The notes under the pieces: generated by a model
What the model saw: the letters and a program-made list of their open reading frames with translations, nothing else
Database searches by the model: none
Told to the model about the DNA's origin: nothing
Position numbers and translations under genes: made by a program
In this document: positions 34,106-41,164 of the stretch, one piece after another
How the letters are laid out: each line of letters begins with the position of its first letter
Position numbering within the stretch: the first letter of the stretch is position 1
Origin: Paenibacillus radicis (ex Gao et al. 2016)
GTDB lineage: Bacteria; Bacillota; Bacilli; Paenibacillales; Paenibacillaceae
Assembly (NCBI RefSeq): GCF_014641555.1
Contig: NZ_BMHY01000004.1
Span: forward strand, 434,001 to 498,000
Direction: 5' to 3'
DNA: 64,000 nt

Positions 34106-34812
34106 CCGCCGAAGCCGCCGCTTGAAGCTTTATGACCTGAACCAGACGAGCTGAAGCTGGAGCCAGAGCCTGATGAGCTCAAGCCGCTTGATTTGCCGCC
34201 TATCCCTCCAGGTGATGAAGAGGTTGAACGTCTAGTAATGGAGCCCGATTTATTCGAGGTTTTCGGCCGAACGGCAGAGCCGACAACTGCTTTATTTTGA
34301 AATTTATCTGTATCATAAGACTTTGGCTTGTAGGCTGTTCTGCTTCCTTGATAATACGAATTGTGTGAGTTGTGCCAGGCGCCGGACGAATAGGAATTGC
34401 CGCGGTTGAAGATTAAGTGATAGAGCAGCAAATCATTCCAGCCAAACCCTCCACCTGAATGAATGACTGTCGTACCACCTGAACCACTGGTGCCGCCTTC
34501 ACCCGATCCATTCTCTTCCCCCGCGCTCTCTGCCAGCAGAATCGGGATATTCCAATCTACGGCAGGATCGTAATAAGCCTTCACCGCATCCGTTGACCAT
34601 TCTATGAGAGCCGGCCCTTCAGCCGATGAGGCATTTGTCGTCTCGGCAGCGGCATGAGTGCTAGGAGCAAGACCGATCAGCGCATTCGCCATCAACGCAA
34701 TGCCAAGAGAGGTAGAAAGCACTCGGATCGGCTTTCCTTCTTTCGTAAAGAACCGGTTCGTCGCTTCCCGCTTGTCGCTCAGGGGACGATTTGTTTCATC
34801 CTTGTTTTCCAT
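34102..34812 (-). CDS. Ser/Gly-rich exported protein with GGFG end (YgiB/YjfM-like)
   Basis: 236 residues. A hydrophobic stretch (residues about 31-52) with APSTHAAAE looks like a signal peptide or signal anchor. Then come a short acidic segment, a Tyr/Asn/His-rich middle (WNDLLLYHLIFNRG) and a long Ser/Gly tail ending SSGGFGG. YgiB and YjfM of E. coli, partners of YgiC and YjfC, also have low-complexity tails with a GGFG-like end, so this is probably the analogous partner and may be the enzyme's substrate. That is inference. AAGGCGGGAGTC precedes the ATG. Confidence 0.7.
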   Translation of the reverse strand: MENKDETNRPLSDKREATNRFFTKEGKPIRVLSTSLGIALMANALIGLAPSTHAAAETTNASSAEGPALIEWSTDAVKAYYDPAVDWNIPILLAESAGEENGSGEGGTSGSGGTTVIHSGGGFGWNDLLLYHLIFNRGNSYSSGAWHNSHNSYYQGSRTAYKPKSYDTDKFQNKAVVGSAVRPKTSNKSGSITRRSTSSSPGGIGGKSSGLSSSGSGSSFSSSGSGHKASSGGFGG

Positions 34813-34840
34813 ACGTGACTCCCGCCTTTCTTCGATTCCG

Positions 34841-35056
34841 CTAGCGATTCGTTACTTTCTGAACGAGCAGCTCCATTACGCCTTGATCCAAATTGAGCCG
34901 CCCTTCAATGGTTTCATATTCGGTACCGCTAATCGTCAAATAATTGACATGATGCAGCGCTTCAATCATTTCCTTGCTCCAAAGTCTTTCGTCCAGCGTA
35001 AACAACCCGCCAGAAGCTAATTTTTCAATGAGATTTACCTTCATTCCGCTTTCCAT
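34841..35056 (-). CDS. Small cytoplasmic protein heading the ATP-grasp cassette
   Basis: 71 residues from the ATG at 35056 with GGAGG ten bases upstream; seventeen earlier in-frame codons are inside the promoter region. No membrane helix. Sequence (LIEKLASGGLFTLDERLWSK, TISGTEYETIEGRLNLDQGV) is a short alpha/beta domain not recognised. It is 28 bp before the Ser/Gly-rich gene and the first gene after the predicted promoter, so it belongs to the cassette. Confidence 0.65.
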   Translation of the reverse strand: MESGMKVNLIEKLASGGLFTLDERLWSKEMIEALHHVNYLTISGTEYETIEGRLNLDQGVMELLVQKVTNR

Positions 35057-35102
35057 GCGATCATTTCCTCCATTTCCCAAAAAGCCTACACACATGATTA
35101 TC

Positions 35103-35130
35103 ATCATACTATACTTGGAAATCTTGTAAA
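35103..35130 (-). promoter_or_regulatory. Promoter of the ATP-grasp/DUF350 cassette
   Basis: On the minus strand TTTACA (35130-35125), a 16-bp spacer and TATGAT (35108-35103). It lies about 50 bp before the first start codon of the five-gene unit. Confidence 0.5.
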
Positions 35131-35166
35131 TAAGAAAAATTTACAGTCATTCTTAGGCACAAAAAA

Positions 35167-35206
35167 GCCTATCCGTACGAAGGAGATTCCTTACGCGCAG
35201 ATAGGC
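35167..35206 (-). terminator. Terminator of modA
   Basis: GCCTATC and GATAGGC outer arms with an inner AAGGA/TCCTT stem; minus-strand RNA ends TTTTTT. It lies 38 bp after the modA stop and shields the ATP-grasp cassette from read-through. Confidence 0.75.
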
Positions 35207-35244
35207 CTATGTTCGACTGATATGTCCGGATTAACCGGGACTAT

Positions 35245-36063
35245 TTATTGGGTAGAAAATCCGTATTTCACAAAGACATCAAGCGCTTCTTTCGTCTGCA
35301 GATATGCGTAGAAGTCTTCCGCTTCTTTATTATGCTTCGTCGCTTTCACGATACCGATCGGATATTCGATTGGCGAATAGCTTGCCGGATCAACGGCGAA
35401 CACGATCTTGGCCTTTTGCGAGGTTAACGCATCCGTCTTATAGACGAAGCCGGCATCAGCGTTGCCTGTCTCGACGTATTGCAGCACTTGGCGTACGTCT
35501 TTGCCCTGTACGCTTTTGGATTGCAGCGCATCCCAGAGTTTCGCACTCGTTAACGCTTCTTTCGCATAGCTGCCAGCAGGAACACTCTCAGGAATACCGA
35601 TTGCGATTGTTTTCACTTCTGCTTTAGACAAGTCATTTACGCTTGCAAGAGCCGTCTTCGAATCAGCCGGCGCAACAACGACCAGCTCGTTTTTCAATAA
35701 GTTGATTTGCTTATCCGCATCAATCAATTGCTTATCGACGAGCGCCTTCATGTTTTTCGGAGCGGCTGACAGAAACAGATCAGCCGGAGCGCCTTGCTCG
35801 ATTTGCTGCTGCAGGGCACCTGATGCGCCAAAATTGAAATTCAATTTAATAGCCGGATTGCTTTTCGCATAAAGACCTTGGATCTCATTCAAAGCGTCAG
35901 TCAAGCTTGCGGCAGCTGATATCGTTAATTCCACCGTTTTTGCAGACGGCTCAGCCGTTTGCTGAGTTTGATTAGCTGGCGTTTTGCTGTTCGAGCTGCA
36001 GCCCGTCACCATAATGGCTATGGCGAGCATTGCGAACCAAAGCATATTACCTTTCATTTTCAC
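35245..36063 (-). CDS. modA: Molybdate-type ABC binding lipoprotein ModA
   Basis: 272 residues from a GTG at 36063 with GGGGAGAG upstream. Lipobox MVTGC, Cys22. The mature part fits ModA: ISAAASLTDALNEI, FNFGASGALQQQIEQGAPADLFLSA and the VVAPADSK strand; the Ser residues that hold the oxyanion are in AAS and GAS. It binds molybdate or tungstate outside the cell. No modB or modC permease/ATPase gene is next to it and a terminator follows, so it must work with components encoded elsewhere. A palindrome lies upstream of its promoter. Confidence 0.9.
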   Translation of the reverse strand: MKMKGNMLWFAMLAIAIMVTGCSSNSKTPANQTQQTAEPSAKTVELTISAAASLTDALNEIQGLYAKSNPAIKLNFNFGASGALQQQIEQGAPADLFLSAAPKNMKALVDKQLIDADKQINLLKNELVVVAPADSKTALASVNDLSKAEVKTIAIGIPESVPAGSYAKEALTSAKLWDALQSKSVQGKDVRQVLQYVETGNADAGFVYKTDALTSQKAKIVFAVDPASYSPIEYPIGIVKATKHNKEAEDFYAYLQTKEALDVFVKYGFSTQ

Positions 36064-36105
36064 AGTATTTCTCTCCCCTATCTATGTATTGAGATCTAAT
36101 TAGCT

Positions 36106-36135
36106 ATTATCGATGATATTCAAGCGCATTGTCAA
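36106..36135 (-). promoter_or_regulatory. Promoter of modA
   Basis: On the minus strand a perfect TTGACA (36135-36130), 18-bp spacer, GATAAT (36111-36106). It lies about 45 bp before the modA start codon. Confidence 0.55.
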
Positions 36136-36157
36136 TCATGTTGCTTTATCTATGTAG

Positions 36158-36183
36158 GTTAACATAATTATAGTTATGTTAAC
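36158..36183. promoter_or_regulatory. 26-bp perfect palindrome upstream of modA
   Basis: GTTAACATAA and TTATGTTAAC arms are perfect inverted repeats separated by six bases. The centre is about 70 bp upstream of the predicted modA start site. The pattern (AT-rich arms, six-base spacer) is close in style to ModE boxes, but the arms differ from the E. coli consensus. An operator for a molybdate regulator is the simplest reading. Confidence 0.5.
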
Positions 36184-36202
36184 TATTTTGTATGAAAAAA
36201 AA

Positions 36203-36223
36203 GCAACCATCCAAAATGGCTGC
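36203..36223 (-). terminator. Terminator of the squalene-synthase-like gene
   Basis: GCAACCAT and ATGGCTGC with one mismatch, loop of five; minus-strand RNA ends in eight T. Confidence 0.75.
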
Positions 36224-36236
36224 TCATGCTGCGTTT

Positions 36237-37043
36237 TTAACCGGATATTTTGTTCACAATTTTCAACACCGCATCGCGTGTCAGCTTGCTGCCGCCAGCC
36301 GCAATCAGCTTGGTCGTTGCATGTGCAAGCTGCAGCGGAATTTTGCAGAAATCCCGTGCAGGTCCCTTGTTCAGTTCGGCAATATACGCATCGGCAACCT
36401 TCAGATTGCGCTTCGTATACTTGATCATATCCTTCGAGTCCCAACCTTCCGGGAAGAAGTTGACGCCGCGCTGCTGGTCCTCCGACTGATTCCGCAATAT
36501 GTTGACCGCCTGCAGACCTCTGCCGAAAGCAACCGCTTTCTCACGATCTGTAACCGTACCGTCGTTCCATAGCCACAGCTCCGACAGTAATTCGCCTACC
36601 ATGCCGGCTACGCTATATGTATACCGGTCCAAGTCCGCTTCCGTGCGGATTTGCCATTGCACCTCCACCCATTCGGCCATTTCCTTCGACATCTTGGCCG
36701 TATAGCGGATGACTGTGTCTCTGGCGGTCTCGGGGCATAGCTGTACCCATTCTACTAGACGCAGCGACACTTCCGGAAGCTGATGCGCATACGGGGCAAA
36801 CGTATGCTCAACGGCCTCAGCCATGTTTGGCGCAAGCAATGCGTCCTGTATTTCGTACAGAAGCTTTGCCTTGAGCGCATCGGCGAGCTCCTCGTGATCC
36901 TCGATTTCATCGATGGCGCGCATGCACAAATAAGCGGAGCTTACCGCTTCCTTGAGCCCCGGCGTCAGACGGGTTATCGGAATATAAAAGGTTCGGCTGG
37001 TTTTCTGCAGCATGGACATTGCGTCTAGGACTTCGGTATTAAT
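36237..37043 (-). CDS. Squalene/phytoene synthase family protein, apparent AUU start
   Basis: 268 residues if it starts at ATT 37043, which lies seven bases after GGAGGG. The frame is open to a TTG at 37109, but that TTG is the -35 box of the predicted promoter (TTGGGC-N18-TATAGT), so it cannot be the start; the next ATG (37019) has no ribosome site. The fold is the trans-prenyltransferase head-to-head class: the first Asp motif is D45-E-I-E-D49 and the second is ILRNQSEDQQRG, where Asn185 replaces the usual first Asp; YSVAGMVGELL is the flap. Wording is closest to squalene synthases (LDTIED, ILRDxxED). With Asn for Asp, condensation activity is uncertain and a phosphatase role like YisP is possible. 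Confidence 0.8.
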   Translation of the reverse strand: MNTEVLDAMSMLQKTSRTFYIPITRLTPGLKEAVSSAYLCMRAIDEIEDHEELADALKAKLLYEIQDALLAPNMAEAVEHTFAPYAHQLPEVSLRLVEWVQLCPETARDTVIRYTAKMSKEMAEWVEVQWQIRTEADLDRYTYSVAGMVGELLSELWLWNDGTVTDREKAVAFGRGLQAVNILRNQSEDQQRGVNFFPEGWDSKDMIKYTKRNLKVADAYIAELNKGPARDFCKIPLQLAHATTKLIAAGGSKLTRDAVLKIVNKISG

Positions 37044-37079
37044 GTTAATTCCCTCCAATAAAAGGTCAGCGTTTCTTCT

Positions 37080-37109
37080 ACTATACCATAGGATAGAGAT
37101 TGTGCCCAA
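37080..37109 (-). promoter_or_regulatory. Promoter of the squalene-synthase-like gene
   Basis: On the minus strand TTGGGC (37109-37104), 18-bp spacer, TATAGT (37085-37080) with extended TGG before it. The start site would be near 37073, downstream of every ATG- or TTG-type start that would give the longer protein. Confidence 0.5.
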
Positions 37110-37155
37110 GTCGACCTAAATATTTTGACTTTCTTCGGTCCCGCACCCGCCTAGG

Positions 37156-38682
37156 TTATAGTGTAAGCTTCTTCAATGGCTTTTCCGCTGGCCCTTCCAT
37201 CACTTCGCCCTCAATCGAGAATCGGGAGCCGTGGCAAGGACAATCCCAGCTTCGGTCGCCGTCATTCCATTCCACCTCGCAGCCCAGATGGGTACAGGTC
37301 GTATCGACTAGATGCAGCTTGCCTTCCGTGTCCCTATACGCCCCTGCTTTTTTGCCATGCACGAAGACAACGCTGCCTTCTCCGTTTTCCAGCTCCTCTG
37401 CCCAGCGCTTCGGCCTGCTGACCTTTCCGCTTATTAAATGTTTAGCCACGTCCAGATTCTCAACGATGAGATCTTTCCATGCGGCAGCGTTCATTCCACG
37501 GGAGGGAGCAAACAGCTCTTCATAACGATTTTCAGTTCCTTCTATTAAGTCGCGAATTAACAGCGCAGCTGCGGTACCGGTGGTCATTCCCCACTTTCGA
37601 AAGCCAGTCGCTACATACACATTTGGAGTAGAGGCTTTGATCCGGCCGATGAAAGGGAGCTTGTCACCGGTCACGAGATCTTGAGCCGACCAGCGGTAAA
37701 CGATTTTTTTCACCTTAAAATGCTGCTCCGCATAATCCTGCAGAGCTTCATAGTGATTAAATGTACACATGCCTTGTCCCGCTTTATGACTCTGTCCGCC
37801 TATCAGAATGATATCGTCAGGATGATCCGTAACACGAATGGAACGCTTTGGCTCTTCTGCGCTCAAATAAATGCCGCCGGGGTAGCGCTCATCCGTCTGA
37901 ATACCTAGAACATACGAGCGTTCTGCATGCATTCTGGCAAAATAAAACCCTAGTCCGTCATGGAAAGGAAAATGGGTGCAGATCGCAACATGGCGAGCCG
38001 TAATTTTGTGTCCTTCGTTCGTTAGGACGACCGGCTGCTCGCCCTCCGTAAGATCTACTGCTGTTGTATGCTCACAAATAATGCCGCCGGACTCTGCAAT
38101 CCGATCAATTAACGACCTTAAATATTCCAGCGGATGAAATTGAGCCTGGCTATGCATCACAAGAGCAGCCTTACATGGAATGTTCAGCGGTACTTCGTTC
38201 AGATAATCGCCCTTGATCCCAAGCTCCTGATATGCTGACCATTCCTTTTTCAGCTTCTCGATGCCATCGTCCGAATCAGCGGTCAGATAGGCATTCTGAT
38301 GGGAATACCCGCAAGATATGCGATGTTCTTCAATTGTATGTTTAATGAATCGAGCCGCTTCCTCCGCAGCCTGATAGTAAAGCTCCGCCTGCTCCTTGCC
38401 TTGCTGGGAAATGAGCTCATCATAAATCAAATCATGCTGCGCCGTTATTTTCGCCGTTGTATGGCCGGTTGTCCCGCCCAGCAGCTCGCCCGCTTCAATC
38501 AGCGCAACTTTATATCCTTGCTGCGAAAGCACGTAAGCTGTCGTTACGCCCGAAATGCCGCCGCCAATGACAGCGACGTCGATATCCAAATCACGATCCA
38601 GCTTGGGATAAGACTGTCTCTCCTTACTAGTCTCGATCCAATATGACTGTGGAAATTGCGGTAAAGCTTGTCGGTCCGTCAT
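37156..38682 (-). CDS. FAD-dependent oxidoreductase with C-terminal Rieske domain
   Basis: 508 residues from the ATG at 38682 (TAGGAGG ten bases upstream). N-terminal DAO-type FAD domain with VAVIGGGISGVTTAYVLS (residues about 34-51) and GGTTGHTTAKITAQHD. C-terminal Rieske [2Fe-2S] domain with CTHLGC and CPCHGSRF as cluster ligands (two Cys, two His). The family is common in Bacillus and Paenibacillus and is proposed to pass electrons between a substrate amine or alcohol, FAD and an iron-sulphur cluster. Transcribed alone. The substrate is unknown. Confidence 0.9.
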   Translation of the reverse strand: MTDRQALPQFPQSYWIETSKERQSYPKLDRDLDIDVAVIGGGISGVTTAYVLSQQGYKVALIEAGELLGGTTGHTTAKITAQHDLIYDELISQQGKEQAELYYQAAEEAARFIKHTIEEHRISCGYSHQNAYLTADSDDGIEKLKKEWSAYQELGIKGDYLNEVPLNIPCKAALVMHSQAQFHPLEYLRSLIDRIAESGGIICEHTTAVDLTEGEQPVVLTNEGHKITARHVAICTHFPFHDGLGFYFARMHAERSYVLGIQTDERYPGGIYLSAEEPKRSIRVTDHPDDIILIGGQSHKAGQGMCTFNHYEALQDYAEQHFKVKKIVYRWSAQDLVTGDKLPFIGRIKASTPNVYVATGFRKWGMTTGTAAALLIRDLIEGTENRYEELFAPSRGMNAAAWKDLIVENLDVAKHLISGKVSRPKRWAEELENGEGSVVFVHGKKAGAYRDTEGKLHLVDTTCTHLGCEVEWNDGDRSWDCPCHGSRFSIEGEVMEGPAEKPLKKLTL

Positions 38683-38802
38683 CGCAATCATGCCTCCTAA
38701 GTAGGTATTCCTACACTTACCTTGCGCTGTTTCCACACAAAATATCCCAGTATTTCTAAACGCTGCGTTTAAGGAAACAAGCCCATTTTAAACTAGGCGA
38801 TG

Positions 38803-38830
38803 AACCACTTTTCCATTTCGTCATAGGTTA
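38803..38830 (+). promoter_or_regulatory. Sigma-K-like promoter of the LysM gene
   Basis: AACC (38803-38806), about 15 bp and CATAGGTTA (38822-38830) fit the late mother-cell consensus MACM-N16-CATANNNTA. It starts the transcript about 30 bp before the ATG. Confidence 0.5.
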
Positions 38831-38867
38831 TATAGACAAATGACTATACAGTAATGGAGGCTTACTT

Positions 38868-39326
38868 ATGAATCGCGGTTTTAACCATTTTGGCGGTGGT
38901 TTCGGTGGAGGTTTCCGTCCCCCGTTTCGCCCGTTTCCACATCCGTTTTTCCCAGGCCGTTCTTTATTCCCCTTCTTCTTCTTCTCGCCATTTGCTTTCC
39001 CGTTCTTTCCGTTTCGTGAGGGAGAAGATTCTGAGTTCCGCAACGACCCTTATTATGCAACGCATCAGGCAAAAGGCGGCGAAACGCTTCAGCACGTAGC
39101 GCATATGTACAATATTCCTAGCGCGTTCCTGGAAGAAGCCAATCCGGAATTGACGGCACAAGCCGCGCTTCAGCCTGGAACCAACGTATATGTGCCGCGT
39201 ATCTCGCATCTTCACTGCCATAAATCTTTTTTTGAGAAGGAAATGGAAGTGCCTGCGAATACAGCGAATGTTGGCGCCAACACAGCGATTAAACCATCTT
39301 CGCCTTACAACGGCAGCCAGTTCTAA
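38868..39326 (+). CDS. LysM-domain protein with Gly/Phe/Pro-rich N-terminus (spore-type)
   Basis: 152 residues. The first 55 are very low in complexity (Gly, Phe, Pro, Arg only: FGGGFGGGFRPPFRPF, then a run of FFFF). Residues about 66-108 form a LysM fold (GGETLQHVAHMYNIPSAFLE, QPGTNVYVP), as in SafA-like and other spore-envelope proteins that bind peptidoglycan. The tail is Asn/Thr/Ala-rich. AATGGAGGCTTACTT precedes the ATG and a sigma-K-like promoter stands upstream, so a coat or cortex role late in sporulation is likely. A terminator follows at once. Confidence 0.75.
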   Translation: MNRGFNHFGGGFGGGFRPPFRPFPHPFFPGRSLFPFFFFSPFAFPFFPFREGEDSEFRNDPYYATHQAKGGETLQHVAHMYNIPSAFLEEANPELTAQAALQPGTNVYVPRISHLHCHKSFFEKEMEVPANTANVGANTAIKPSSPYNGSQF

Positions 39327-39348
39327 TTACGATTTCCGCGAAAACAAA

Positions 39349-39404
39349 AAAGCAGCGTTTATCCCAGCACGGTCATTGATCCATGTTGAGATAGACGCTG
39401 CTTT
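39349..39404 (+). terminator. Terminator of the LysM gene
   Basis: AAAGCAGCGTTTATC and GATAGACGCTGCTTT with one mismatch, followed by TATATTT. Confidence 0.7.
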
Positions 39405-39491
39405 ATATTTATCCAATGAAAATGCTGCATCAACGGTAGACACGCGCCCCATTTTGCAACCTGATTCTATACAACGCTTCAAACGTCAATT

Positions 39492-40055
39492 TTATGCTCT
39501 GAAAAATACACTGGCATTGCCCGGCACAACAGGATTATCATCAGCCGTCAATCCTTCGGCGCGTTGTTTCAGTGCTACGTCGATCAGCCATTGGGTGAAT
39601 TCGGCTACCTTCATTTGTTTCATTTCCTCCAAGGTGAAAAATCCGGCCTGGTCAACCTCTACGCCGTCCGGTATTGGCTCACCCCCGATATACTCCATAT
39701 CAAACGCGATATAGACGTTATGAACGCTTCGCGGCTGGTCTCGTACGGCTACGATACTTTTTACGCTGGCATGAACGCCTGACTCCTCCAGTACCTCGCG
39801 AATGACCGTCTGATCGATCGATTCCAGCTGTTCTATATAACCGCCTGGATTCGTCCAGTAGCCTTTCCCCGGTTCCTGTGCCCGGCGAACGAGCAGAATC
39901 CGATCTCCCTTCATAACAAGCGCGCCTACTCCAACACTATAATCGCCCCAATGGACATGTCCGCAGCTTTCAGAAGTACAAGCTCTGCGAGCCGTACCAT
40001 CGATATCGCGAGTTTCCATTGGCTGGCCGCACACTGTGCAATAATTTACCGACAT
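39492..40055 (-). CDS. NUDIX hydrolase with N-terminal zinc ribbon
   Basis: 187 residues. A zinc ribbon (CTVCGQP, then C and C in ACTSESCGHVHW) opens the protein. The NUDIX box starts GGYIEQLES and continues IDQTVIREVLEESG, giving the REVLEE metal-binding helix and the GG at the front. Such ribbon-NUDIX proteins hydrolyse nucleoside diphosphate-linked compounds, the NADH pyrophosphatase NudC being the prototype, though the NudC hallmark SQPWPFPS is absent. It is monocistronic and its promoter lies in the 1.1-kb gap to the right. Confidence 0.85.
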   Translation of the reverse strand: MSVNYCTVCGQPMETRDIDGTARRACTSESCGHVHWGDYSVGVGALVMKGDRILLVRRAQEPGKGYWTNPGGYIEQLESIDQTVIREVLEESGVHASVKSIVAVRDQPRSVHNVYIAFDMEYIGGEPIPDGVEVDQAGFFTLEEMKQMKVAEFTQWLIDVALKQRAEGLTADDNPVVPGNASVFFRA

Positions 40056-40310
40056 CTTCGTTCAACCGTCCTTTTGCATTTTGCCTATGCTGTATGCCTT
40101 GCTGCATATAAAATGCTAGTTATGATTTACTTGTTTGTTTGCTATTCATTCTTAACCTCATGCTTCTTGTCGTTCCTAAATTCATGATAGTCCTTGCTCG
40201 TCCATATCGCCAGCCAAATATTTGGAAACGTTGTACTGCATCATTTCACACGTTCTACGGTCATCTTGCAAAGCCACACCACACACTCGGGTCTGCCCGT
40301 GGTGAGGCAC

Positions 40311-40335
40311 AAAAAAACAGACCCGAATGGGTCTG
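40311..40335 (-). terminator. Orphan rho-independent terminator
   Basis: CAGACCC-gaat-GGGTCTG with seven T on the minus strand. The nearest upstream minus-strand gene, prpD, ends 830 bp away, so it either stops long read-through of the prp operon or ends an unrecognised RNA. Confidence 0.65.
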
Positions 40336-40511
40336 CCGGAATTTAGAAGAGCCTAGGGGAGCGTGCCATACCTTACTTATAAAGCTGACATCGATGACTA
40401 ATGCTCCAAAACATCTGATCTCCTCCCACTAACTGATGGATACAACAGATTCATCGAACTAACTAACCTCTCGCTTCTCAATTTGTGGAGCCCTCAATGG
40501 CCCAAGACTTA

Positions 40512-40702
40512 ATCAAAATGTAAAAGTACAGGTTGATGAGCCATATACAGGCTCCAAACAGCCATCAAAATGCAAAAATACAGTTGAAATTACTAAATTC
40601 CGCTCAAACCATGCTTTTTAGACCATTCAAAATGCACTTTTACATTTTGATGCGCTATATCTCCTATAAAATGGATAACAACATGCAGTTATGCATTTTG
40701 AT
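40512..40702. repeat. Four copies of a 19-bp motif, two in each orientation
   Basis: Consensus ATCAAAATGYAWAAVTRCA at 40512-40530 and 40564-40582 on the plus strand, and at 40633-40651 and 40684-40702 on the minus strand. Spacings are 52, 69 and 51 bp from start to start. The third copy has a matching half beside it (ATTCAAAATGCA), so it forms a local palindrome. Confidence 0.8.
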
Positions 40703-40927
40703 TAGATAAGTTGCTGCTTATAGCGAACCCGCTTCCCAAACAGCGAATCTAACTTCGCTATACCAGAGTAACTAATAGCAGCAGTAACATTTATAAGCCA
40801 CACTTCCATCAGAGAACGTAGTTACTTCAAAAATAAACATCTCTTCACCAAAGTGGCGGCTTCTTCCCAATGCTGAGTAAACACCAAACCTTCTTCAAAA
40901 GTAACCAATAGTCAGACTGTGGGTTTA

Positions 40928-40966
40928 TTTGCTCTTGTGGTTTGCTCTTGTGGTTTGCTCTTGTGG
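40928..40966 (+). repeat. 13-bp tandem repeat, three exact copies
   Basis: tttgctcttgtgg repeated three times without interruption, then a T-run. Confidence 0.9.
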
Positions 40967-41077
40967 TTTTTTGCGGTTAAGGGTGAGCGGAGCGTTTGGA
41001 GTTCAGGCTGACATTTCGAAGGTTCTATCCATTTACCATCGTGCAAGCGATGGGGGTAATGGAATCAAGAACGGCAG

Positions 41078-41151
41078 CATGAACCCAAACGCGCAGCGAC
41101 CCCTCGGTATTGTGCATACATGAACCCAAACGCGCAGCGACCCCTCGGTAT
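41078..41151 (+). repeat. 33-bp direct repeat, two exact copies
   Basis: The unit starts catgaacccaaacg and ends cccctcggtat; copies at 41078-41110 and 41119-41151 are separated by eight bases (period 41). It ends 13 bp before the prpD stop codon. Confidence 0.9.
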
Positions 41152-41164
41152 AACGCACCGCAAG

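Larger units (their letters stand above)
40056..41164. other. 1.1-kb gene-free interval with repeats
   Basis: No frame here shows family features or a convincing ribosome site. It contains an orphan minus-strand terminator (40311-40335), four copies of a 19-bp motif (40512-40702), a 13-bp triple tandem repeat (40928-40966) and a 33-bp direct repeat (41078-41151), described separately. The left part may carry the NUDIX promoter, and a minus-strand RNA may end at the terminator. Confidence 0.7.

Noticed and set aside
41078..41151. Possible CRISPR array
   Set aside because: Only two repeats with an eight-base spacer; no third unit, no leader and no cas genes.
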